Shown: one piece after another, positions 1-6,948 of the stretch
Position numbering within the stretch: position 1 is the stretch's first letter
Layout of the letters: every line of letters starts with the position of its first letter
Assembly: GCA_041664945.1 (NCBI GenBank)
Contig: JBAYJY010000010.1
Coordinates: 1 to 52,017, forward strand
Length of the DNA stretch: 52,017 bases
Origin: JBAYJY01 sp041664945
GTDB lineage: Bacteria > UBP15 > UBA6099
Direction: 5' to 3'
Translations under genes and position numbers: made by a program
The notes under the pieces: generated by a model
Told to the model about the DNA's origin: nothing
Seen by the model: only the letters and a program-made list of their open reading frames with translations
Database searches by the model: none

Positions 1-62
1 TCAAAGCTGACGCGGGGAAAACATACATCATTACAGCAGTCCGTTGAGATGTAGTTCGTTCT

Positions 63-353
63 TTACAGCCTTCCGGATTTGGCGCGGCTTTCAATACGGT
101 AGATAAATGCGAGCACTTCAGCTACTGCCTGATACAGTTCGTAGGGGATATTGTCGCCGAGATCCATTTTCACGAGCAGTTCGACGAGCGAACGGTCCTG
201 ATGCAGCGGAACGCCGTGTTCGCGAGCAAGCTCGATAATTCTTTCGGCCACATAGCCTTTGCCGCTCGCAACTACTTTCGGCGAACTGTCATTATCGACA
301 TCATAAGAAAGCGCTGCGGCTTTTTGTTTTTCTTCCGTTTTGTTTTTATCCAT
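63..353 (-). CDS. FlhB C-terminal-domain homologue (YlqH/FhlX type)
   Basis: A 96-residue protein matching only the cytoplasmic C-terminal half of FlhB/YscU, the flagellar export substrate-switch protein. Visible features are the lead-in SPKVVASGKGYVAERI, the helix-strand stretch IIELAREHGVPLHQD, and the closing IPYELYQAVAEVLAFIYRIE that is typical of this fold. There are no transmembrane segments, and the NPTH autocleavage motif of full FlhB is missing, so this should be a soluble partial paralogue like B. subtilis YlqH. It lies 4 bp after the FliK-like gene, an order that resembles ylqG-ylqH. Its exact role is inferred: probable modulation of flagellar export. No terminator is visible in the 62 bp left in the window. 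Confidence 0.85.
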   Translation of the reverse strand: MDKNKTEEKQKAAALSYDVDNDSSPKVVASGKGYVAERIIELAREHGVPLHQDRSLVELLVKMDLGDNIPYELYQAVAEVLAFIYRIESRAKSGRL

Positions 354-357
354 AATA

Positions 358-2433
358 TCAGATCCTGAAATCGACAGCTGTCGCCGGAGGCGAGTCCGGC
401 GGCGCGTCGTCGGTTCCGGTTTTGCGGCGCCGCACGCCGACGGCGACAGTGTTTTGCTGATAAGCGGTATTATTCAGGCCCTCCCGAAGTTCGTCAGCGT
501 GTTTTTCCAGGACTTTTCTGCGCCTGTTGTCCTGAACCTCGATGTCGCATTTAATGCCTTTATTCGGATAAGTTCTGAGAGCGATGGAAGTCAGCCCGAG
601 GAACTCGGTGTCGAGAATAATGACGAGATGCGAGTCGAAAGGATTGAGCGGTTTTATGCCTTTCTTTTTGTCTGTGAGTTCTTCCTCGCGCCTGTAGATT
701 TTCAACTTGCCGATTTCGACACGGTCACCGACCTGAATCGGAAAGAAAGTGACATATGAGTCGAGCGGGCCGGAGCCGGTGTGGTGAACGAGGTTAGCGA
801 CGTTCGCCGATTGAAGTCCGGCGGAAAGATTTCGCATAACGTTAACTGGCATGTCCTGAGCCGTTTCAGAGCGTGAAAGAGCCATCCGGACGTCGGGGAG
901 ATTGTTGAAATTGCGGCCGAGGAACTCGATTTCGCGCTTAAAGGCGGGGCTGTCGAGAATGGTCCGGAGGCGTTCGGCGGCCGCAGCCGCATCGGGGTTG
1001 GAGGCGAGTTGCTTTGCGACATTCTGATCCGGCGCGTCTGCGGCTGACTTCAGCGCCTGTTGCGAGAATTGCGCGGCCGCTTTAAGAAATTCGTTTATTT
1101 GCGGATTGGCTTCGGCGTCGAATTTAAAATTGAGCAGCGGCGCGAGGCGAGCGACTGTCGACACGACCTGTTCCTTTGTAATAACTGCAGCTTGATCGGG
1201 TTGAAGGGAAGCGTCATCATTAGCCTGCAACTGCTGAAGAATATTCTGGAAATCGGCAGTGGCTTCAAGAAAATTGCGGGGCAGGGCGGCGAGCGATGAA
1301 TTAAAAATAGAAGGATAGGAGTTCGCGCGCGGATCGACGCCGGCCGCGGTTTCGAGTTCGATCGCCTGAGCGAGAATCTGGCTTATCGACGCGCGAGCGG
1401 CGTCGAGACGCGCGGCGGGCGATTTCAGATCGAGCGATTGCGAGAGCGATTCGTTCAGAGCGGAGCGAAGAGGCTCAAAAGTCTGAGCGTCCTGTTCCGA
1501 AAAAGAGATGTCATTAATTTGAGCGGCGAGAGATTGAAGCGCGCGTTCGATCGAGGCTGTATCCGGAGGCGTCGACTGCGGAATGACTTTCAGCATAGTA
1601 AGGAGTTGGTCGACGAAAGAGGAGCGAGCGTCTGCGCCCGGGACTTGAGTCAGGCCGATCTCTGTGAGCGCCTGCAAGCGCGATTCGGTCGATTGAAGGA
1701 AGCCGCGGATAAAGTTCGGGAGCAGTTCGGCGATGGCGGCTGGGTCGTCGCCGGACGGAGCTGCGAGTTGTTGCAGAAAACTATTGAGCGAAGCGCTGTC
1801 GATGTGTGAGCCGGTTTGATCCGCCGCCGGTTGCTGAACTGCGCGGAAAACGGCGTCGCCGACAGCTTTCATGTTGGAAGGCAGCGCTTCCAGGTCGCGT
1901 TTCATTGCGGGAAGCGAATGGAGAAGGTCGCGGGAGAGGGGCAGGCCTTCCTTGATGACGGCGGCGGCGAACTCGACCATATTCTTGTCGGCTGTTTGCG
2001 GGAGCGCCATTAGCATGTCTTCCATGTTGGCCTTGGTGACGGCGACGCCATAGCGCATGAGAGCGCGGGCTGACTCGACGGTGGCCGGGTGGTCCGGAAG
2101 GTCGAAACCGATGAGGCGTGAGGAAATCATTCCGTCGGAGAGCGGTTTGATAGGCGCTTCAGAACTTTCCTGAGAGCCCATGACCTGAAGATGCACGCGG
2201 CCGCCGTCGTCGGTTCCCTTGACGACGAGGTCGAATTCGCCGCCGAGCTTGAGAGGCACTTCGGATTCAGCGACTATTGTGCGGCCGTCGATATTGAGGA
2301 CAGCTTTGCCGCTTGAGAAGTCGACAACGCGCGCATGATAAACGTTATGAGCCTGCGCTCCGCCACGCGCAGCCGACAGCTCCGCAAGCGACACGCTCAG
2401 ACTTGCCGCTCTGACATCGTTGAAAGACAGCAC
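358..2433 (-). CDS. Flagellar hook-length control protein FliK-like
   Basis: About 691 residues. The long Ala/Gln/Leu-rich, low-complexity middle and the compact C-terminal domain (about residues 545-665) resemble FliK and YlqG. The C-terminal region contains HLVIILDTEFLGLTSIALRT and DELREGLNNTAY, which fit the Flg_hook pattern of a strand pair followed by an amphipathic helix. FliK measures hook or rod length and triggers the export switch through FlhB, which agrees with the FlhB-like gene 4 bp downstream. An ATG at 2439 is only 1 nt from the GGAGG site; the in-frame GTG at 2433 has a 7-nt spacing and is preferred, although the ATG cannot be excluded. The N-terminal half has no domain I recognise. 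Confidence 0.75.
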   Translation of the reverse strand: MLSFNDVRAASLSVSLAELSAARGGAQAHNVYHARVVDFSSGKAVLNIDGRTIVAESEVPLKLGGEFDLVVKGTDDGGRVHLQVMGSQESSEAPIKPLSDGMISSRLIGFDLPDHPATVESARALMRYGVAVTKANMEDMLMALPQTADKNMVEFAAAVIKEGLPLSRDLLHSLPAMKRDLEALPSNMKAVGDAVFRAVQQPAADQTGSHIDSASLNSFLQQLAAPSGDDPAAIAELLPNFIRGFLQSTESRLQALTEIGLTQVPGADARSSFVDQLLTMLKVIPQSTPPDTASIERALQSLAAQINDISFSEQDAQTFEPLRSALNESLSQSLDLKSPAARLDAARASISQILAQAIELETAAGVDPRANSYPSIFNSSLAALPRNFLEATADFQNILQQLQANDDASLQPDQAAVITKEQVVSTVARLAPLLNFKFDAEANPQINEFLKAAAQFSQQALKSAADAPDQNVAKQLASNPDAAAAAERLRTILDSPAFKREIEFLGRNFNNLPDVRMALSRSETAQDMPVNVMRNLSAGLQSANVANLVHHTGSGPLDSYVTFFPIQVGDRVEIGKLKIYRREEELTDKKKGIKPLNPFDSHLVIILDTEFLGLTSIALRTYPNKGIKCDIEVQDNRRRKVLEKHADELREGLNNTAYQQNTVAVGVRRRKTGTDDAPPDSPPATAVDFRI

Positions 2434-2523
2434 GCGCATTCCTCCGGGGCGAATTTCCCGCCCATAGAAATTATAAGATACTTACATACTATTTTCGGCA
2501 GAAATGCCGGAAAGCTTGAGCGT

Positions 2524-2543
2524 TTTACGCGTTAACGCGTAAA
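2524..2543. promoter_or_regulatory. Perfect 20-bp palindrome, candidate operator
   Basis: TTTACGCGTTAACGCGTAAA is a perfect two-fold palindrome with no spacer. It sits in the 300-bp divergent gap between the FliK-like gene (minus) and the BNR protein (plus), about 90 bp upstream of the former start. A TATAAT-like -10 for the minus strand lies nearer the FliK-like start, around 2470-2475. The palindrome could be a dimeric repressor site; nothing identifies the regulator. The rest of the 2434-2733 gap shows no gene. Confidence 0.5.
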
Positions 2544-2733
2544 TTCCATCTCTGCTTCGTGTTGTTTTTCATTTCCGGGAGAGCAGTGACAAAACGACTG
2601 AAAAAATTTACAATCAGATTTATGTCGGAGAACTGTTTCGCATTTAGTTGGCTGCAGAGGGCGTGTCGGCCGGATCGCTGCCGCCGCGAGCGACAATAAC
2701 GCTCTCGAACATTCCAGATAATGAGGTGTATGT

Positions 2734-3783
2734 ATGAAGAAAATAGCCGCAACAACCGGAGTTTTTGCGCTTTTGCTTTGCGTGTTCGCGTCAGTAAACG
2801 CGCACTCGGAGTCAAAGCCTTTTTATCGAGACGGCCTCATTTTTCCGATCGGCAACGCGGGTTTCAAGTCGTGCCACGGCTCGACTCTGATCGAATTGTC
2901 GAACGGCGATATACTGGCTGCGTGGTACGGCGGCGACTACGAACGGGCGCATAACGTCAAAATTTACGCCGCGCGCATGAATATAGTAACCGGCGAGTGG
3001 ACGAAGCCGTGGATTATTCAGGAAACGCCGGGCCTGAGCGAGGGGAACCCAGTTCTGTGGCTTTCTCCGGATAAAAAAACCGTATGGCTGTTTTTTGTGA
3101 CGATCATGAAAGAAACATGGAACGACGCGCGGATGTTCTATAAGAAATCCACGGATGAGGGAAAGACGTGGGGCGAACATGTAACGCTGATCGAAAAGCT
3201 GGGCTGGATGACTCGCAACAAGCCGCTCGTCCTGAAGAACGGCGATATTCTGCTGCCGATTTACAATGAAACGATGTTCTATTCTCAATTTTTTATATCG
3301 AAGGACGGTGGCACAAATTGGGATTGGTCGGGGCCGTTGCGCGCGCCCGGCGGAATTATCCAGCCGTCTGTTGTCCAGCTTTCCGACGGCTCGCTGCTAA
3401 CCGTGATGCGCACCGGTTCCGGAAACGGACTGGCATGGTGGTCGCGCTCGGCCAACGACGGAAAAAAATGGACGAAGCCTTACACGACGGATATAAAGAA
3501 CCCAATGTCGGCTGCGGACATGGTCACATTGCCGAACGGTCATATCGCGCTTGTTTACAACGATTCGGCGAAGGAACGCAACCCGCTGACGGTGGCGATC
3601 TCAACGGACGAAGGAAAAACATGGCCGGTAAAGCGAGATATTGAGAATGCCCCTAACGGTTCTTTCGGCTATCCAGCGGTCATTGCCACATCGGACGGCG
3701 TGATTCACGTAACTTATTCATACAGTCGCGACTCGATTAAATATGCGGCGTTTGACGAAGCGTGGGCAACGGAGAAACAGTAG
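2734..3783 (+). CDS. Secreted BNR/Asp-box (sialidase-fold) protein
   Basis: A 349-residue protein with a signal peptide (about residues 1-23, MKKIAATTGVFALLLCVFAS). Four Asp boxes of the S-x-D-x-G-x-x-W type appear near residues 139, 189, 239 and 290 (for example STDEGKTW twice), giving a six-bladed sialidase-like propeller. The opening CHGSTLIELSNGDILAAWYGG matches the BNR_2 family rather than classical GH33, because the FRIP arginine motif is absent. It is usually annotated as exo-alpha-sialidase, but the substrate cannot be told; another exported glycan hydrolase or lyase is possible. GAGG precedes the ATG by 7 nt. The GH4 gene follows in the same direction after 205 bp with its own promoter. 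Confidence 0.8.
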   Translation: MKKIAATTGVFALLLCVFASVNAHSESKPFYRDGLIFPIGNAGFKSCHGSTLIELSNGDILAAWYGGDYERAHNVKIYAARMNIVTGEWTKPWIIQETPGLSEGNPVLWLSPDKKTVWLFFVTIMKETWNDARMFYKKSTDEGKTWGEHVTLIEKLGWMTRNKPLVLKNGDILLPIYNETMFYSQFFISKDGGTNWDWSGPLRAPGGIIQPSVVQLSDGSLLTVMRTGSGNGLAWWSRSANDGKKWTKPYTTDIKNPMSAADMVTLPNGHIALVYNDSAKERNPLTVAISTDEGKTWPVKRDIENAPNGSFGYPAVIATSDGVIHVTYSYSRDSIKYAAFDEAWATEKQ

Positions 3784-3882
3784 AGCCGGAGCTGAAACAT
3801 TGAGTATTGTCCATTAAGGGTCGACTCAATGCAAGCGGCATTAACGATGAAATAGTAACTTACATAATATTCTTTTAACCCG

Positions 3883-3912
3883 TTAGCAATCGAAAAGGCG
3901 CGGCGCTATAAT
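3883..3912 (+). promoter_or_regulatory. Candidate sigma70-type promoter of the GH4 gene
   Basis: TTAGCA (3883-3888), an 18-bp spacer, then a perfect TATAAT (3907-3912), 76 bp before the GH4 start. It lies in the gap between two plus-strand genes, so the GH4 gene can be transcribed independently of the BNR gene. The -35 matches the consensus only in part. Confidence 0.45.
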
Positions 3913-3988
3913 TTATGATCCCGGCGTTAGGGAAGGGCGGTGGGCGCCCGCGCTGGATATAATTCAAATAGTAAATTGGGAGGCAGTT

Positions 3989-5272
3989 ATGGGTGACGCA
4001 CAGGTAAGGATAGCGCTGGTAGGCGCCGGCGGAATGTCGTTCGGGCCGGTCATGTCGTACGATGTGATATGTTCTGAGAAACTGAGGGGTTCGACGCTCG
4101 TTCTGGTTGACTTGAATGAAGAGAGGCTGGAGCAGGCGTATTCAGTTGCGACGCGGCTGAACGAGGCGATGGAATGCCCGATATATATCGAGAAGGAATC
4201 AGACACGGCGAGAGGAATCGAAGGCGCGGATTTCGTAATAGTCTCTACTGAAATCGACCGCTGGAAATATTGGAAGATGGACTATGAGATTCCGGTCAAG
4301 CACGGCGCGACGCAGGTAATGGGCGAGAACGGCGGCCCCGGCGGCGCGTTTCACTCGCTGCGAACTGTAAAGCTGTTGTTGGAGATCGCAGCGCTGGTGG
4401 AGAAGCATTCTCCGAACGCATTTCTCATCAATCTGACGAACCCGATGAGCCGCGTAACGCTTGGGTTGAACCGCGGCTCGAAGGTGAAGAACGTGGGCAT
4501 GTGCCACGAATTCTTCGGCGGCGTCGTGCGGTTCTCAGCGCAACTTCTGATGCCTAAGGATAGAATCGCCGCGAAGGCGTCGGGAATGAACCATTTTACT
4601 TGGTTCTATGAGGTGAAGGACGCGCAGACCGGCGAGGACCTCTATCCTAAAATCGAAAACCATATGAAGATGTTCCCGTTCATGCACTCGAAGCTGATCC
4701 GGCGCTGTTTCAACGAGTTCGGCGTTTATCCGACAAGCTCGGACAGCCATATCGGCGAGTACCTTCCGTTTGTTTCCGAGGAAGTGCATCCGATGATTCA
4801 GTTCAATGATTTCTTCCGCAACGAGTGGAAACTGCGCAACTTTTTCTGCGATTTGTATGGAAAGGGCAAATTTTGGCTGCCGGTTAAGGCGCTTCCGAAA
4901 TCAGGCGAGGAAGTCGTCACAATCGTCGAGGGCATGGCGACGGGCGATTCGGAATATATCAATGCGGTAAATGTTCCGAATAAAGGATACATCCCGAACC
5001 TGCCGGAAGGCGTGATTGTCGAAGTGCCGGCGGATATTATGAACAAGGAACTCGTTCCACAGGTTGTGCCGCCGGTTCAGGAATCGCTCGCTGAGATCAT
5101 GCGTCTGCAGTATAAGATTCAGGATTTGGTTGTCGATTCGGTTCTAAAGAAGGATCCGGAGCTTGCGTTCGAGGCGATAGAGATGGACCCGCTTTCGCCG
5201 CCGAGCCGCGAGGAATGCCGCAAGATGTTTGACGAGATGATGCGCAAACAGGCTATCATGCTTCCGTTCTAA
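3989..5272 (+). CDS. Glycoside hydrolase family 4 (alpha-galactosidase/alpha-glucosidase-like)
   Basis: A 427-residue cytoplasmic NAD+- and Mn2+-dependent glycosidase of family GH4 (MelA/LplD-like), which cleaves by oxidation, elimination and re-reduction. The Rossmann loop GAGGMSFG is near residues 12-19, and NLTNPMS follows the second half-site. Metal and substrate residues are Cys172-His173 (MCHEF) and the GMNHFTWF motif at 199-206. The N-terminal DLNEERLEQA helix is typical. Length agrees with the family. GGGAGG stands 5 nt before the ATG. Sugar specificity (alpha-galactoside, glucoside or uronide) cannot be decided. No transporter or phosphotransferase gene is adjacent. Confidence 0.9.
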   Translation: MGDAQVRIALVGAGGMSFGPVMSYDVICSEKLRGSTLVLVDLNEERLEQAYSVATRLNEAMECPIYIEKESDTARGIEGADFVIVSTEIDRWKYWKMDYEIPVKHGATQVMGENGGPGGAFHSLRTVKLLLEIAALVEKHSPNAFLINLTNPMSRVTLGLNRGSKVKNVGMCHEFFGGVVRFSAQLLMPKDRIAAKASGMNHFTWFYEVKDAQTGEDLYPKIENHMKMFPFMHSKLIRRCFNEFGVYPTSSDSHIGEYLPFVSEEVHPMIQFNDFFRNEWKLRNFFCDLYGKGKFWLPVKALPKSGEEVVTIVEGMATGDSEYINAVNVPNKGYIPNLPEGVIVEVPADIMNKELVPQVVPPVQESLAEIMRLQYKIQDLVVDSVLKKDPELAFEAIEMDPLSPPSREECRKMFDEMMRKQAIMLPF

Positions 5273-5309
5273 GAATACAGACGAGTTAAATTCAGACTTG
5301 AAAAATAAA

Positions 5310-5335
5310 AAAAAAGCGCCGTGAGGCGCTTTTTT
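5310..5335. terminator. Bidirectional intrinsic terminator
   Basis: AAAAAA-GCGCC-GTGA-GGCGC-TTTTTT: a 5-bp GC stem extended by six A-T pairs with a GTGA loop. It lies between the converging GH4 gene (ends 5272) and the last gene of the che operon (ends 5361), and has U tracts for both strands. Confidence 0.9.
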
Positions 5336-5360
5336 GTTGAAGTTGTTTCCGAGGTGATAA

Positions 5361-6359
5361 TTATCTCTGAGAGCTTGCCGCCTGATCGGCCGGAAAAAGC
5401 TTCAGAAGTCGAGGTTTGAGCGTATCCCACTGGATGGGTTTTGCGATAAAATCGTGAGCTCCGCTTTTTAAAGATTCTATTATTGTGTCGCGGTCTTTGT
5501 GAGAAGAGACTGCAAGGAATTTCGTGTTAGGCAATCGCGGCCTGAGTTTTTTTATGACATCCCTGCCGTCTATCCCTGGCAAATGGATATCGACAACGAG
5601 AAGATCCGGTTTGTAGATGAGCGCTGAGTTAATGGCTTCTTCTCCGGATTTTAGTTCGCCGCAGACGAGCATGCCCATGCGGTAGAGCATTTTTGCGAAC
5701 ATATGGCGAAAGAACAAAGAGTCGTCGACAACGATGACGGTTTTTTTGCGAAGCGGGTCGAGCTCCTTCGGTATGTCGCAAGTTTCGATAAAGACGGAAG
5801 TTATTCCTAATTCCACAAGGCGGTCGATTTGATCTTGAGAGAGGATAGTGTCGGCGGCGATGATGATGGCGCCTGAAATGGACCGTACTTCCTCGGCGAG
5901 CGCCATGCCGGCGACGACTTTATCAATTTTCATTTTTGCGGAGCGTACGAATTGTTTAGTCTTCTTTTGAGACTGTTGCTGGAAAGGCGTGGCAGGGGTT
6001 GGCGCCTCGAAGGTTGTTTTAGATGTTGAAACTGCAGGCGGCTCGAGTTTAGATTGCGGGGAGACGGCGCCCCTAAGCGAATCGATGTCTTTTTCGATAT
6101 CGTCGAATATAGTTTGAAACGTCGGACTGGATTCAGATGGTTCCAATCGCGTTTTCATGTCATCTGAAAAATAAACCCAAGCGTTTTCGACGCCGAAATT
6201 TTTCATGGTTTTGATGTCATTCTCGGAAATCACTTCTCCCGCCATGAAAAGCTGGCCGCCGGTATTCCCGCGCACTTCATCGAACAGCTTGTCGCCGGCA
6301 ATAAGCTTATCCACCGGCAGTTTCCTGCCGAGTTCTCCGATTTGTTTCTTTTCGCCCAT
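5361..6359 (-). CDS. Receiver-domain protein with duplicated N-terminal module
   Basis: 332 residues in three parts. Two copies of a ~50-residue module occupy about 15-64 and 143-192 (VDKLIAGDKLFDEVRGNTGG versus IDKVVAGMALAEEVRSISGA, both continuing into a strand-helix-strand ending WVYF/VFIE). The pattern recalls the module in front of some HD-GYP proteins. A Pro/Ser/Gln-rich linker separates them. A CheY-like receiver fills 205-325, with Asp212-Asp213, phospho-acceptor Asp257 (VVDIHLPGIDG) and Lys307. No effector domain is present, so it may be a phosphate sink or scaffold. AGGTGG lies 8 nt before the ATG at 6359; the upstream GTG at 6371 would overlap that site. Last gene of the che operon. 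Confidence 0.85.
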   Translation of the reverse strand: MGEKKQIGELGRKLPVDKLIAGDKLFDEVRGNTGGQLFMAGEVISENDIKTMKNFGVENAWVYFSDDMKTRLEPSESSPTFQTIFDDIEKDIDSLRGAVSPQSKLEPPAVSTSKTTFEAPTPATPFQQQSQKKTKQFVRSAKMKIDKVVAGMALAEEVRSISGAIIIAADTILSQDQIDRLVELGITSVFIETCDIPKELDPLRKKTVIVVDDSLFFRHMFAKMLYRMGMLVCGELKSGEEAINSALIYKPDLLVVDIHLPGIDGRDVIKKLRPRLPNTKFLAVSSHKDRDTIIESLKSGAHDFIAKPIQWDTLKPRLLKLFPADQAASSQR

Positions 6360-6422
6360 CGTTGTATCCACCTATCGTTGCGTATAATCAACAATTGTCG
6401 CTGTTTTGGCCAGCGTTTGCAT

Positions 6423-6920
6423 TCACCGATTAGATCCAGTCGCCAGTTCAGCGGTTTCTATCAGTGAAATATTCACTTCGATTTTCGAATCGCCGAGAGT
6501 GAGTGGAATGACGACTGTGCGGATTTTCTGCGGCGATGAAATCTCCATTTTGCTGCCCGTAATGACGGACGGGGGAGTGATGTTGCAAATGCAGCCGATC
6601 TCGGAAAGTCCGATCGTTGCGTTTGCCGTGATCATATTCCCCATCTCGGCGATCGCGCTCTGTGCGTATTCGTCAAGTTCGTAGACCTTTTCCTCCATAA
6701 GCATCAAGGCGGCAATGCTGCACGCGCAAGCCATCGGAAGAGAAATAACGAGCTGGCCCGAGAGGAAGCCGGTTATGCCAACGAAAATCGCGACCTCATC
6801 GGTCGTGTACGGGTAGCCGTCCCGGAGAAACACTTTTCCCATAACAGGTTTCTCATTTGTAGTTTGCTCGATAATGCTCGTCACTGATTTTAGAAAAGGA
6901 TTAATATATTCTGCTTTCAT
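6423..6920 (-). CDS. cheX: CheX-type CheY-P phosphatase
   Basis: 165 residues. The fold and the CheX/CheC active-site pattern E-x-x-N are visible at Glu92 and Asn95 (SAIAEMGNMITANA), preceded by a hydrophobic strand and the helix ACSIAALMLM. CheX dephosphorylates CheY-P to end the signal. Only one ExxN site is present, as expected for CheX rather than two-site CheC. AAGGGAGCG precedes the ATG by about 7 nt. The gene sits 28 bp downstream of the FapA-receiver fusion and 63 bp upstream of the receiver protein, inside the che operon; either receiver could be a substrate. Confidence 0.85.
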   Translation of the reverse strand: MKAEYINPFLKSVTSIIEQTTNEKPVMGKVFLRDGYPYTTDEVAIFVGITGFLSGQLVISLPMACACSIAALMLMEEKVYELDEYAQSAIAEMGNMITANATIGLSEIGCICNITPPSVITGSKMEISSPQKIRTVVIPLTLGDSKIEVNISLIETAELATGSNR

Positions 6921-6948
6921 TTTTTTACGCTCCCTTCGCTGCGCGCCG

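Noticed and set aside
1..62. On the minus strand an ATG-ATG reading without a stop leads off the left edge.
   Set aside because: Only a few codons are visible and no ribosome site is present, so it cannot be told from chance.
2492..2499. GCCGAAAA on the minus strand resembles a sigma28 -10 (GCCGATAA) before the FliK-like gene.
   Set aside because: The nearest TAAA lies 24 bp away instead of about 15, so the promoter spacing does not fit.
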